Source: Gilvimarinus sp. 2_MG-2023 (lineage in GTDB: Bacteria; Pseudomonadota; Gammaproteobacteria; Pseudomonadales; Cellvibrionaceae). Taken from it: 54,502 nt of DNA. The position numbers were made by a program, and so were the translations under genes. The notes beneath the pieces were generated by a model, which ran no database searches, was not told the DNA's origin, and was given only the letters and a program-made list of their open reading frames with translations. The first letter of the stretch is position 1; each line of letters begins with the position of its first letter. Below are positions 43,535 through 52,293 of this stretch, piece by piece. Location: contig NZ_JAUOQM010000007.1 of assembly GCF_030547685.1 (NCBI RefSeq), forward strand, positions 1 through 54,502. Reading direction: 5' to 3'.

Positions 43535-44083
43535 ATGCCCAAACCTGTCATCTTGCAACGTCAAACCGTCGCCCGCAGCCGCCTTTTCCGGGCCGAAGAA
43601 CTCCAGCTTGAATTTTCTAATGGCGAGCGACGCACCTATGAAAAGCTCTGCAGTGGCGGCCCCGGGGCGGTGCTAATGGTGCCTATGCTGGACGATTCCA
43701 CGGTATTAATGGCTCGCGAGTATGCCGGTGGCCTGGAGGACTACCATTTATCGCTCCCCAAAGGCGCTATAGATGCGGGTGAAAGTCCCGAACAAGCGGC
43801 CAACCGAGAGCTTAAAGAAGAGGTTGGGTACGGCGCAAAATCCATCCAGCTGTTAAAACAAGTGCACCTTTCACCCTCTTACATGGAACACAAAATCAAT
43901 ATTTTGCTGATGCGAGACCTCTATCCCGAGGTTTTACCAGGGGACGAACCGGAACCCATCGAGGTGGTGCCTTGTAAACTGGACGACCTTTTTCAACTGG
44001 TGATGCGCGACGATGTGATCGAAGGACGCACCATTGCTGCACTGTACTTGGCCCAGCACTGGATGACGCAACATTCATCATAA
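43535..44083 (+). CDS. nudE: ADP compounds hydrolase NudE (Nudix)
   Basis: A 182-residue Nudix hydrolase. Nudix box GAIDAGESPEQAANRELKEEVGY (23-residue G-x5-E-x7-RE-x2-EE-x-G form) is intact, and the flanking YHLSLPKG and HLSPSYMEHKINILLMRDLYP segments match NudE, which cleaves ADP-ribose, NADH and diadenosine phosphates. In E. coli nudE lies near yrfG-hslR-hslO, as it does here. Normal length. Confidence 0.92.
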   Translation: MPKPVILQRQTVARSRLFRAEELQLEFSNGERRTYEKLCSGGPGAVLMVPMLDDSTVLMAREYAGGLEDYHLSLPKGAIDAGESPEQAANRELKEEVGYGAKSIQLLKQVHLSPSYMEHKINILLMRDLYPEVLPGDEPEPIEVVPCKLDDLFQLVMRDDVIEGRTIAALYLAQHWMTQHSS

Positions 44084-44204
44084 CAATTGTGCGACATTTA
44101 CGCCCATCCTCGCTCCAAATCAGTCTAACCGGACGGATTACCTGTTAACCCTAGCGTGCTAAGCTCATTCTTTACCAATGCAAACACGTAACAGGGAGCT
44201 AGTT

Positions 44205-44426
44205 ATGGCACATGCACAGCGTCAATTTGGTGTTTCCATTAATATCAATCACACCGGCCGCTTAAGGCAGCAGTTAATTTCCGAAATAACCGGTCTGGAA
44301 AGACAGGTGCACGAATTAAAGTTGCAGGGCAAGGCCGTTGATTTTTCCTTAATGGCGTCTTATAAAGAGTTGATCAACAGCCGCAAAGACCTGTTGAAAA
44401 AGCTTCCCAACTCTTGGTGTTGGTAG
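44205..44426 (+). CDS. Small conserved protein of unknown function
   Basis: A 73-residue protein: MAHAQRQFGVSININHTGRL, then a helical region with paired Glu/Gln and Leu (LISEITGLERQVHELKLQGKAVDFSLMASYKELINSRKDLLKKLP), ending NSWCW. GGGAG seven bases before ATG 44205 supports this start over ATG 44178. The helix could mediate dimerisation. Monocistronic and convergent with moaB. Not recognised. Confidence 0.65.
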   Translation: MAHAQRQFGVSININHTGRLRQQLISEITGLERQVHELKLQGKAVDFSLMASYKELINSRKDLLKKLPNSWCW

Positions 44427-44441
44427 CCACACATTAAAGCT

Positions 44442-44942
44442 TTATAGCTGGCCAACAAAATTACAGGGGCCGTGCCGCGAATCCAGCTGCTCTTGAATAA
44501 TCGTCCAGGCAGTTTTACACGCCCCAGTTGATCCCGGCAGACAAAACATTAAAGTGCGATTGGCAAGGCCCGCCGTCGCGCGCGACTGAATGGTCGAACT
44601 GCCGATTTCGCGATAAGACACCTGCCGAAACAGCTCGCCGAAACCTACCACCGTTTTATCAAACAGCGGGGTTACCGCCTCAACCGTAGAATCGCGCCCG
44701 GCAAAACCGGTGCCGCCGGTAATCAACACCACCTGAATATCATCCCCGGCAATCCAGTTCGATACCAGCGCGCGAATTTGGTAAATATCGTCTTTGACTA
44801 TGGCGCGATCTAACACCTTATGCCCGGCAGATTCGGCCAGTTCTTGCAGCGCCTGCCCCGAGGTGTCGGTGTCGCGATTACGGGTATCGGACACGGTTAG
44901 CACGGCAATATTTAACGGTACAAATACTTTTTCACGACTCAT
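44442..44942 (-). CDS. moaB: Molybdenum cofactor biosynthesis protein MoaB
   Basis: A 166-residue MoaB/MogA-fold protein (NIAVLTVSDTRNRDTDTSGQALQELAESAGHKVL; VVLITGGTGFAGRDSTVEAVTPLFDKTVVGFGELFRQVSYREIG). MoaB/MogA proteins adenylylate molybdopterin before molybdate insertion. In enterobacteria MoaB is near-dispensable, with MogA as the main enzyme. It is downstream of moaA on the same strand with a 114-base gap. With moaA next to the nitrite reductase operon, the likely client is nitrate reductase. Confidence 0.93.
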   Translation of the reverse strand: MSREKVFVPLNIAVLTVSDTRNRDTDTSGQALQELAESAGHKVLDRAIVKDDIYQIRALVSNWIAGDDIQVVLITGGTGFAGRDSTVEAVTPLFDKTVVGFGELFRQVSYREIGSSTIQSRATAGLANRTLMFCLPGSTGACKTAWTIIQEQLDSRHGPCNFVGQL

Positions 44943-45056
44943 AAAACAACGTTCTCATTAATAGCAAGTGGGCAGAGAAAGCCGCACTAACCGCATAGCA
45001 AAAGTAACAGCGTGGGTTTTAGTCTCTTTCATACCCTTTCAAGCGCGCGCTTCGCT

Positions 45057-46064
45057 CTAACCACCGGTCATATTCATAAAGCGCACCACCTGAACATCGG
45101 ATGATTGCACATCAAAGCTGTGGGCCTCGGGTTTAATCTGCACCGCCTCACGAATGGCCGCTTCGAGCTCTTCATTGGTACTTCCCGGCCGACGCAGCAC
45201 GTGGCGCAGATCGCGGCTATGTTCTTGGCCTAAACACAACAACAACTTACCGGTGGCGGTCAGGCGCACCCGATTACAGCTGCCGCAAAAATTATGACTG
45301 TGAGGGGAGATAAACCCAACCTTTGATTGGGCGCCTGCCACCGTCCAGTAGCGCGCGGGGCCACCTGTCTGCTCGGCGCTGGGCACCAAGTTAAACTGGC
45401 GGGACAACTCCGTACGCAGCTCATCACTGGAAATGTACTCGGCTACCCGACCATGGCTGGTCACCTCACCCATAGGCATTTCCTCAATAAAGCTAATATC
45501 GAGATTGTGCGATAAGGCAAACTCCACCAGCTGACCGGCCTCATCAGCGTTGTAATGTTTAAGCGCAACACAGTTGAGCTTGGTGTGACGGAAACCAGCG
45601 GCGATAGATGCCTTTATACCTTGCAGTACATTTGCCAACTGACCGTGGCGAGTCATGGTATGAAACTTATCGGCCGATAGGGTATCCAGACTAATATTAA
45701 GGCGCGACAACCCAGCGGCACGCAACGGCTCAGCCATCTCGGCCAAGCGGGTGCCATTAGTGGTCATGCAGAGCTCTTGTAAACCCTCAATGGCGGCCAG
45801 TTTTTCCACCAGAGACACAATGCCCTGCCGCACCAGTGGTTCACCTCCGGTCAGGCGAATTTTTTGCACGCCCAACCCCACAAACATCTGCGCCAGCCGC
45901 TCGAGCTCTTCCAGCGACAACACCTCTTTGCGAGGCAGGAAAGTCATGTCCTCTGCCATACAATAGACACAACGCAAATCGCAGCGATCGGTGACCGACA
46001 TACGTAGGTAGCGTATCTCTCGACCAAAACGATCGACTAAAATGGGCGTTAATAGTTTTTGCAT
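45057..46064 (-). CDS. moaA: GTP 3',8-cyclase MoaA
   Basis: A 335-residue radical-SAM enzyme. First cluster CDLRCVYCMAED (Cys-x3-Cys-x2-Cys), GG motif LTGGEPLV, and the C-terminal second [4Fe-4S] cluster FCGSCNRVRLTATGKLLLCLGQ. It converts GTP to the 8,5'-cyclic intermediate of molybdenum cofactor. The normal C-terminal GG tail appears as MTGG. ATG 46064 gives the family N terminus (LLTPILVDRFGREIRYLRMSVTDRC). A longer open frame to 46235 is less likely, though no strong ribosome site is visible at either. Confidence 0.95.
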   Translation of the reverse strand: MQKLLTPILVDRFGREIRYLRMSVTDRCDLRCVYCMAEDMTFLPRKEVLSLEELERLAQMFVGLGVQKIRLTGGEPLVRQGIVSLVEKLAAIEGLQELCMTTNGTRLAEMAEPLRAAGLSRLNISLDTLSADKFHTMTRHGQLANVLQGIKASIAAGFRHTKLNCVALKHYNADEAGQLVEFALSHNLDISFIEEMPMGEVTSHGRVAEYISSDELRTELSRQFNLVPSAEQTGGPARYWTVAGAQSKVGFISPHSHNFCGSCNRVRLTATGKLLLCLGQEHSRDLRHVLRRPGSTNEELEAAIREAVQIKPEAHSFDVQSSDVQVVRFMNMTGG

Positions 46065-46357
46065 AACATTGATAGTAACAAATTCCCGCCAAGGAGGATT
46101 AAATACTCGCAGCATGAAAGACAATCCTCCAGCTGCCACGATCTTATTTGCTTTTATCAGGGCAAAATCCAGACCATGACGCGCCCTCCAAGGCCAATAC
46201 CGGTACTCGCCTCCAAGACCAAGCCTTTTTAGCAAGCGGCTAAGATTTACATCCTTTACTTAATACAAGCCTGCACTACTTTATGGCAAGCAAAAAATAT
46301 CGCACGACACAAGCACCATGATTGACCACTTAAAATCCTCACTAAAATCTCACATTC

Positions 46358-46385
46358 GGTGCACATGATGGTGCACTGCGCACCA
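46358..46385. promoter_or_regulatory. NtrC-like enhancer repeats
   Basis: GGTGCAC occurs twice (46358-46364, 46370-46376), and TGGTGC (46369-46374) pairs with GCACCA (46380-46385) across five bases. TGCAC-N6-GTGCA at 46360-46375 resembles the NtrC consensus TGCAC-N7-GTGCA but is one base short. It lies about 110-135 bp upstream of a sigma-54 promoter, a normal enhancer distance. Confidence 0.45.
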
Positions 46386-46491
46386 TTACAACACTTTGAA
46401 AATTACGGGCAATTTTCAATCAATTTAAAAACAACCTCATAACCTTATGATTTATAAGAATTTAAAAAAATTTATACACCTTTCTTTATCA

Positions 46492-46508
46492 CTGGCACCG
46501 ACTTTGCT
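46492..46508 (+). promoter_or_regulatory. Sigma-54 promoter of cobA-nirB-nirD
   Basis: CTGGCACCGACTTTGCT matches the sigma-54 consensus YTGGCACGRNNNTTGCW at all but one defined base, with GG (46494-46495) and GC (46506-46507) exactly ten bases apart. Transcription would begin near 46519, about 50 bases before the cobA ATG. It indicates nitrogen control. Confidence 0.72.
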
Positions 46509-46570
46509 CTTACCCAGATCAAACACCCACAGACAATGGCTGCCCTGTACGGCCCAAGTGAGAATGCACC

Positions 46571-47404
46571 ATGCACAACAATACACCGCCCCCCAACACT
46601 ATCATGTCGCTCAACAGCAAAATGTCGAGCCAGCCGGGTAAGGTATTGCTGGTAGGGGCCGGGCCGGGTGACGCCGAGCTGTTAACACTAAAAGCTCTCA
46701 AGGCGATAGAAAGTGCCGACGTTATTTTCTATGACCAGCTAGTTAGTCAGGAGATCCGGGCGCTTTTCCCCAAAAGCACGCCGGCCATTTATGTGGGCAA
46801 AGTAAAAAACCACCACAGTGTTGCTCAAACAGATCTCAACCAAATGCTGGTAGAGCACGCCAAACGAGGATTAAACGTCTGCCGAATTAAAGGTGGCGAC
46901 CCTTTTGTTTTTGGTCGGGGTGGTGAAGAGCTTCTGACATTGCGTCAAGCCGGTTGCGATGCCGAAGTCATTCCCGGCATTACCGCCGCCTCTGGCTGTA
47001 CAACCGCCGCCGACATTCCCCTGACCCATCGCGGTGTCGCACAAGGCTGCACGTTTGTCACGGGGCACGGCGAAAAAGATTTGAACCTAAACTGGCAAGC
47101 ACTGGCAAATTTAAGCCATACCTTGGTTTTTTACATGGGCGTCAGTAAAGCCGAACACATTCAAACCCAATTATTACAAGCCGGTATGAGTGGCCATACA
47201 CCAGCCGCTTTCATTGAAAATGGCTGCCGCAAAAATCAGCGTGTGGTAACCACCACTGTGGGCGAGCTTTTTCAAACCGGTCAAGAGCACGGCGTACAGT
47301 CCCCCGCTCTAATCGTGGTGGGTGAGGTGGTACTAATGGCCCAGCAACTGCAAGACCTTGTATCTCAACAATCAACAGGCCAACCAGAAAGCCTGAGCGC
47401 ATAA
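46571..47404 (+). CDS. cobA: Uroporphyrinogen-III C-methyltransferase (siroheme synthesis)
   Basis: A 277-residue SAM-dependent methyltransferase: VLLVGAGPGDAELLTLKALKAIESADVIFYD, CRIKGGDPFVFGRGGEELLTL, PGITAASGCTTAADIPLTHRG, and FYMGVSK. It methylates uroporphyrinogen III twice to precorrin-2, the precursor of the siroheme that NirB needs. It lacks the CysG oxidase/ferrochelatase half. Internal ATGs at 46604 and 46622 lie closer to the conserved start of the domain, so the N-terminal 11-17 residues may not be translated. It leads the cobA-nirB-nirD operon, 22 bases before nirB. Confidence 0.93.
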   Translation: MHNNTPPPNTIMSLNSKMSSQPGKVLLVGAGPGDAELLTLKALKAIESADVIFYDQLVSQEIRALFPKSTPAIYVGKVKNHHSVAQTDLNQMLVEHAKRGLNVCRIKGGDPFVFGRGGEELLTLRQAGCDAEVIPGITAASGCTTAADIPLTHRGVAQGCTFVTGHGEKDLNLNWQALANLSHTLVFYMGVSKAEHIQTQLLQAGMSGHTPAAFIENGCRKNQRVVTTTVGELFQTGQEHGVQSPALIVVGEVVLMAQQLQDLVSQQSTGQPESLSA

Positions 47405-47426
47405 CCGAATTAGCAGAGGAAGAATC

Positions 47427-49973
47427 ATGACTACAGAACGCATCATCGTCGTCGGCAACGGAATGGTTGGTCACAAGTTTATCGATACTGTTATCAACAG
47501 CGACAACGCCGAAAAATTTGAAATTGTTACCTTCTCGGAAGAACCTCGTCTGGCGTATGACAGAGTAAAACTGTCCGCCTATTTCTCTGGCTCAAGCGTC
47601 GACGATTTAATGTTGACCTCCGAGGAGCACTACCAAAGTGCCGGCGTCGTTTACACCCTGAACGACAAGGTAGTAGAAATCGACGGTGACGCAAAAACCG
47701 TTACGACCGCTGCGGGCAAGGTAGAGGGTTACGACAAACTGGTTCTCGCCACTGGCTCCTTCCCTTTTGTGCCGCCTATACCCGGCAAAGACCAGCCTCA
47801 CTGTTTGGTGTACCGCACCATTGAAGATCTGGAAGAGATCACCGCATCGGCCCAAGAAAGTAAAGTCGGCGTTGTTGTCGGCGGCGGCCTGCTCGGTTTG
47901 GAAGCGGCAAATGCGCTTAAAAACCTCGGCCTGGAAACTCATGTAGTTGAATTTGCGCCGCGCCTAATGGCGGTTCAGCTAGATGAAGGCGGCGGCGACT
48001 TACTGCGTCGCAAGATTGAATCATTGGATGTGAATGTTCACACCGAAAAGAACACCAAGAATATCGGCGCCGGTAAAAAACGTCGCTATGTTATGGAGTT
48101 CACCGATGGCAGCGAATTGGAAACCGACATGATTGTGTTTTCTGCCGGTATTCGTCCACAAGACGAATTGGCTCGCAATAACGGCATTGATATTGGAGAG
48201 CGCGGCGGCATTGTCGTTGACAACTTTTGTCGCACCTCCGTCGAAGACGTATACGCTATCGGTGAATGTGCCTTATGGGACGGCAAGATCTTTGGTTTGG
48301 TCGCCCCCGGCTACCATATGGCCAAAGTGGCTTACTCGCACATCAATGGCAGTAGTGACCAGTTTACCGGCGCCGATATGAGCACCAAGCTCAAACTGCT
48401 TGGCGTCGACGTGGCCAGTATCGGCGATGCTCATGCCCGTACTCCGGGAGCGCAAACTTACACCTACGAAGACGGTGTTAATGAAGTCTACAAGCGCATT
48501 ATCGTCAGCGAAGATGGCAAAAAATTGCTGGGCGCCGTTTTGGTGGGCGACGCCGAAGCCTACGGCACACTGCAACAAATGTGCGTCAACGACATGGCTC
48601 TGCCCGACTCACCCGAGCAATTGATTCTGCCGGCCTCTGACGGCAGCGCTGGTGCCAGCATGGGTGTCGATGCACTGCCTGACACTGCGCAGTTGTGCAG
48701 CTGTTTGGATGTCACCAAAGGCGATATTGTCGATGCGGTGCAGGGCGGTTGCTGCTCCATGGGGGACATCAAAGATAAAACCGGTGCCTCTACCGGCTGC
48801 GGCGGCTGTGCCGCGTTGGTAAAAAGCGTGATGGACAAGGAGCTGGAAAATCTCGGGGTGGAAGTTAACAACCACCTCTGTGAGCACTTTGCCTACTCCC
48901 GCGCCGAACTGGCCGATATTGTTCGCGTTAAAAAAATTGAATCCTTTGATGCCCTGCTCGACAGTCACGGCCAGGGTGGTTTGGGCTGCGAAATTTGTAA
49001 GCCGGCGGTGGGTTCTATTCTGGCCTCGTTCTGGAACGATTACGTTTTAGAAGACAAGCATATGGGGCTGCAGGATACCAACGATATTTATCTCGGCAAT
49101 ATGCAAAAAGACGGCACCTATTCGATTGTGCCGCGCGTGGCCGGCGGTGAAATCACCCCGGATAAATTAATTGTTTTAGGGCAGGTCGCGAAAGAATTTA
49201 ATCTTTACACCAAAGTTACCGGCGGCCAACGGATCGATTTGTTCGGCGCCCAGTTGCACGAACTGCCAACTATCTGGAAACAGTTGGTTGATGCAGGCTT
49301 CGAGACGGGACATGCCTATGGTAAATCCTTGCGTACGGTCAAGTCCTGCGTCGGTAGCACCTGGTGTCGCTACGGCGTGCAAGACAGTGTCGGCATGGCT
49401 ATCGCGCTGGAAAATCGCTACAAGGGTGTGCGCTCGCCCCACAAAATTAAATTTGGTGTATCGGGCTGTACCCGCGAATGCGCCGAGGCCCAATCAAAAG
49501 ACTTCGGCATTATTGCCACAGAAAACGGCTGGAACTTATACGTTTGCGGTAACGGCGGTATGCGCCCTCGTCACGCCGATTTATTTGCCACCGACCTGGA
49601 TGACGAAACGCTGGTGAAATATATCGACCGCGTGATGATGTTTTATATCCGCACAGCGGACCGTCTGCAGCGAACCTCAGTGTGGTTGGAAAACTTAGAG
49701 GGCGGCCTGGATTATTTGCGCGATGTCGTGATTAACGACAAGCTCAGTATCGCCCAAGAGCTGGAAGATAACATGACCAGCAATATTGGCAAATACCAGT
49801 GCGAGTGGAAAACCACCATTGAGAGCCCGGAAAAGCTCAAACGCTTCCGCCACTTTATCAATAGCGAAAAGCAAGACGAGAATTTGGCCTATGTGGTCGA
49901 GCGCGATCAGCGCCGCCCCGCGAATGAAACCGAGCGCGAGAACCAGATTCCCGCCGTCGAAGTCACGGTGTAA
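47427..49973 (+). CDS. nirB: Nitrite reductase (NADH) large subunit
   Basis: An 848-residue assimilatory enzyme. Order: FAD/NADH oxidoreductase (IVVGNGMVGHKFID; GVVVGGGLLGLEAANAL; VYAIGECALW), [2Fe-2S] BFD-like region (LCSCLDVTKGDIVDAVQGGCCSMGDI and STGCGGC), ferredoxin-like halves, and the siroheme-[4Fe-4S] site KSCVGSTWCRYG with GVSGCTRECAEAQ. It reduces nitrite to ammonia with NADH electrons. GAGGA precedes the ATG. No anomalies seen. Nitrate reductase and a nitrate transporter are not in the window. Confidence 0.96.
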   Translation: MTTERIIVVGNGMVGHKFIDTVINSDNAEKFEIVTFSEEPRLAYDRVKLSAYFSGSSVDDLMLTSEEHYQSAGVVYTLNDKVVEIDGDAKTVTTAAGKVEGYDKLVLATGSFPFVPPIPGKDQPHCLVYRTIEDLEEITASAQESKVGVVVGGGLLGLEAANALKNLGLETHVVEFAPRLMAVQLDEGGGDLLRRKIESLDVNVHTEKNTKNIGAGKKRRYVMEFTDGSELETDMIVFSAGIRPQDELARNNGIDIGERGGIVVDNFCRTSVEDVYAIGECALWDGKIFGLVAPGYHMAKVAYSHINGSSDQFTGADMSTKLKLLGVDVASIGDAHARTPGAQTYTYEDGVNEVYKRIIVSEDGKKLLGAVLVGDAEAYGTLQQMCVNDMALPDSPEQLILPASDGSAGASMGVDALPDTAQLCSCLDVTKGDIVDAVQGGCCSMGDIKDKTGASTGCGGCAALVKSVMDKELENLGVEVNNHLCEHFAYSRAELADIVRVKKIESFDALLDSHGQGGLGCEICKPAVGSILASFWNDYVLEDKHMGLQDTNDIYLGNMQKDGTYSIVPRVAGGEITPDKLIVLGQVAKEFNLYTKVTGGQRIDLFGAQLHELPTIWKQLVDAGFETGHAYGKSLRTVKSCVGSTWCRYGVQDSVGMAIALENRYKGVRSPHKIKFGVSGCTRECAEAQSKDFGIIATENGWNLYVCGNGGMRPRHADLFATDLDDETLVKYIDRVMMFYIRTADRLQRTSVWLENLEGGLDYLRDVVINDKLSIAQELEDNMTSNIGKYQCEWKTTIESPEKLKRFRHFINSEKQDENLAYVVERDQRRPANETERENQIPAVEVTV

Positions 49974-49987
49974 AGGAGATTTCTAAC

Positions 49988-50347
49988 ATGACCAATCAAA
50001 CCATCAACACATCCGAGGCAAGCCAGTGGGTTGACGTGTGCGACATCAACGACCTGACCCCGGAAACCGGCGTATGCGCGCTCGTAGGTGAACAACAAGT
50101 CGCGATTTTTTATTCCGGCAAGCTCGACCAGCTATTCGCCATTGATAACTACGACCCTATTGGCAAAGCCAATGTATTATCCCGCGGTATTATCGGCTCA
50201 ATTGGCGAGCGCATTTGTGTGGCCTCACCGCTGTATAAGCAACATTTTGACCTGACCACAGGCGAGTGCCTGGAGCAGGCGGAACATCGCATCAGAGCGT
50301 ATCCGGTCAATCTGGCAGGCAACCGCGTGCAGGTTGGCATCCGTTAA
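49988..50347 (+). CDS. nirD: Nitrite reductase (NADH) small subunit
   Basis: A 119-residue NirD: Rieske-fold domain without the iron-sulfur ligands (DPIGKANVLSRGIIGSIGERICVASPLYKQHFDLTTGECLE). The Cys/His pairs of true Rieske proteins are missing, as is normal for NirD. It supports NirB in nitrite reduction. It lies 14 bases after nirB with AAAGGAG before its ATG. Confidence 0.95.
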   Translation: MTNQTINTSEASQWVDVCDINDLTPETGVCALVGEQQVAIFYSGKLDQLFAIDNYDPIGKANVLSRGIIGSIGERICVASPLYKQHFDLTTGECLEQAEHRIRAYPVNLAGNRVQVGIR

Positions 50348-50398
50348 CAGCGTCTTCGCCACAAGCCAATGCAGGTGGCGGTGTAACAGCAAAAGGGG

Positions 50399-50421
50399 AC
50401 GCCCGGACTCTAAACGGGCGT
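50399..50421. terminator. Hairpin after nirD
   Basis: ACGCCCG (50399-50405) and CGGGCGT (50415-50421) pair across a nine-base loop, 51 bases past the nirD stop. The following AACTTTACTT is only a weak T tract. Confidence 0.35.
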
Positions 50422-50475
50422 AACTTTACTTAGCAATGCTTTCTTCCCCCGGTAACTTCATGGTATCGGACTTCT

Positions 50476-50500
50476 GGTGGCCACTTGGCCACCTTTTTTT
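50476..50500 (+). terminator. Rho-independent terminator after the cobA-nirBD operon
   Basis: GGTGGCC (50476-50482) and GGCCACC (50487-50493) form a strong stem with ACTT loop, followed at once by seven T. It ends transcription before the CsgG-family gene. Confidence 0.9.
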
Positions 50501-50610
50501 ATGCGCGGCTTTAAGCGCCATCTTTAAACAATTACCCCCGCAGGGTAGATTCCGACTTATACAGTGTCCTATTATGACCAAAACAACACCATGAATATGG
50601 AGATTTAGCT

Positions 50611-51486
50611 ATGCGTTTAAAACATTGGGGGATATGGCTAGCAGCCATTTTTTGTGTCGCCGTTGCACCTTTAAGCTGGGCGGGGCCACGAGTGGCGGTA
50701 GTCGACTTTGAAAATAAAAGTCAGCACGGCGGCTGGCGAGTAGGCCGCGGCGCGGCCGATATGCTCACCACCGAGCTGGTCAAGGGCACCAATTTCGATA
50801 TTTTTGAGCGCGATCGCCTCAACAGCATCATGCAGGAACAAAACTTTGGCTCATCGGGTCGGGTTGATACCGCCACCGCAGCCAAAATCGGTAAGATCAT
50901 CGGCGTTCAATACATTGTCACCGGCTCGGTCACCGAATACGGCCAAAGCAGTTCCGGCGGCGGCGGCGGCGGCATTAATGTTGGCAAAAAGGGCTACCAC
51001 GCCTCGGTAGATGTACGCGTGGTTGATGTGAACACCTCGCGCATTCTGTTCGCCGATACCGGCAACGGCCACAAAGCGTCCATGAACGTTCGTGTTTTTG
51101 GTTTTGGCGGCGGCGAGAGCTGGAATGAAAAAAGCGCCACCGAAGCCATGCGCGGCGCTATCAATGAGCTGGTCACCAAGCTGGACAACGCCGATTTCGC
51201 CAGTAGTACAGCGGCAGCTCAACCCGCCGGACCGGTATTATTGGCCGACGTAGCCGGCTCCGACATTATCCTCAATGCTGGCAGTGGCGCCGGCCTTAAA
51301 TCAGGCCAAACCCTCACGGTTAAGCGCAAGGGCCGTGAAATTAAAGACCCGGCAACCGGTGCCGTGCTTAAAGTGACCTACAAAACCATTGGTAAAATTA
51401 AGCTTACCAGCGCCGAAAGCTCCTATGCCGAGGCGACAGTGGTCAGTGGCAGCGACTTTAAAGTCGGCGATATCGCCGAACCATAA
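50611..51486 (+). CDS. CsgG/HfaB-family exported protein
   Basis: A 291-residue protein. A signal peptide (MRLKHWGIWLAAIFCVAVAPLSWA) precedes a CsgG-type domain: VAVVDFENKSQHGGWRVGRGAADMLTTELVKGTNFDIFERDRLNSIMQEQNFGSSG, IGVQYIVTGSVTEYG, a run of six Gly encoded by GGC repeats, VDVRVVDVNTSRILFADTGNG and EAMRGAINELVTKLD. After a linker the C-terminal 85 residues form a beta-rich unit (GSGAGLKSGQTLTVKRKGREI...VSGSDFKVGDIA). True CsgG is a lipoprotein secreting curli; here no lipobox is seen and no csgA, csgE or csgF is near, so a curli role is doubtful. Confidence 0.85.
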   Translation: MRLKHWGIWLAAIFCVAVAPLSWAGPRVAVVDFENKSQHGGWRVGRGAADMLTTELVKGTNFDIFERDRLNSIMQEQNFGSSGRVDTATAAKIGKIIGVQYIVTGSVTEYGQSSSGGGGGGINVGKKGYHASVDVRVVDVNTSRILFADTGNGHKASMNVRVFGFGGGESWNEKSATEAMRGAINELVTKLDNADFASSTAAAQPAGPVLLADVAGSDIILNAGSGAGLKSGQTLTVKRKGREIKDPATGAVLKVTYKTIGKIKLTSAESSYAEATVVSGSDFKVGDIAEP

Positions 51487-51508
51487 ACCGCGCTAATGCA
51501 AACCACGG

Positions 51509-51531
51509 GGGGCCTTACTGGCCCCTTTTTT
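51509..51531 (+). terminator. Rho-independent terminator after the CsgG-family gene
   Basis: GGGGCC (51509-51514) and GGCCCC (51520-51525) around TTACT, followed by six T (51526-51531). Confidence 0.88.
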
Positions 51532-51588
51532 GTATCTGGCGGGTGACACCGGTAATGCTACAATGCATGCTTTTACCGAGACCGCACC

Positions 51589-52242
51589 ATGTTGCAAGGC
51601 GTTATTTTCGACCACGACGGTACCCTGGTGGACTCCGAGCGCAAACACTATCAGCTATGGGCCGATTTACTGTCCGAGTTTGGTGTTGATTTTAGCGAAC
51701 AGATCTACCGAGACCATCTTGCCGGCATTCCCACCACAGCCAGTGCCGAGTACTTAACCACACACTACTCATTGCCTATTACCGCTCAAGCGTTGTATGA
51801 GAAACGCGAACGGGCTAATACAGTCGCCTTGAGCGAACAGGCCTGTCCCTTAATTGCTGGCGCCTTGGCACTGGTGCAATGGGTACACAGCCGCAACCTG
51901 GCCATGGCCATTGCCACTGGCGCACCCGAGCGAGAAGTGGAGCCAACCCTAGTACAGCACGGGCTGGGCGATTATTTCCCGATTGTGGCCAGCCGCGATA
52001 AAGTCGAGCGACCCAAACCTGCCCCCGATGTTTATCAACACGCCTTAACACAAATGCAGCTGAAGGCGGCACAGTGCATAGCTATCGAGGACAGTGCCAC
52101 GGGGCTGCAGTCAGCCCTGGCTTGCGGGCTGGAGTGTATTGTGGTGCGCAACGACTATTCACGCGGCCACAATTTTGCCGGTGCCAGCGCCGTGTTCGAA
52201 CATATGGATGAAGTAAAAAACTATTTAGCTCAGCGCCTATAG
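51589..52242 (+). CDS. HAD family phosphatase (beta-phosphoglucomutase-like)
   Basis: A 217-residue HAD hydrolase, subfamily IA: motif I GVIFDHDGTLVDSE, helical cap (residues 16-80), motif II IATGAPE, motif III SRDKVERPKPAPDVY, motif IV CIAIEDSATGLQSALACGL. Asp8 and Asp10 by count are the catalytic pair. Related proteins dephosphorylate sugar phosphates or convert beta-glucose phosphates. The true substrate is unknown. It forms its own unit, convergent with mutM. Confidence 0.88.
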   Translation: MLQGVIFDHDGTLVDSERKHYQLWADLLSEFGVDFSEQIYRDHLAGIPTTASAEYLTTHYSLPITAQALYEKRERANTVALSEQACPLIAGALALVQWVHSRNLAMAIATGAPEREVEPTLVQHGLGDYFPIVASRDKVERPKPAPDVYQHALTQMQLKAAQCIAIEDSATGLQSALACGLECIVVRNDYSRGHNFAGASAVFEHMDEVKNYLAQRL

Positions 52243-52293
52243 CTCTCAACAACGTTTAAAGCCATGAAGTGGCACCACCAAACCTGCGCTCGC

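Larger units (their letters stand above)
46065..46570. other. 506-bp divergent regulatory interval, moaA to cobA
   Basis: The left 200 bases (toward moaA) extend an open frame without homology and contain CTTGGAGG (minus strand) twice. The right 300 bases are AT-rich and carry the NtrC-like repeats, a dyad TTGAAAATT-N6-AATTTTCAA (46396-46419) and the sigma-54 promoter of cobA-nirBD. I found no Moco riboswitch that I could recognise. Confidence 0.6.

Noticed and set aside
46065-46260. Possible molybdenum cofactor riboswitch upstream of moaA
   Set aside because: I looked for the conserved hairpins of the Moco motif and could not fit them; only a repeated CTTGGAGG on the minus strand is present. 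A covariance-model search would decide.
49988-50347. NirD as a Rieske iron-sulfur protein that lost its ligands
   Set aside because: Absence of Cys/His ligands is normal for NirD, so it is not an anomaly.
50957-50983. GGC run in the CsgG-family gene as a contingency-locus microsatellite
   Set aside because: Six near-identical triplets are in frame, so slippage would only change Gly number, not switch the gene off; kept as a minor remark.
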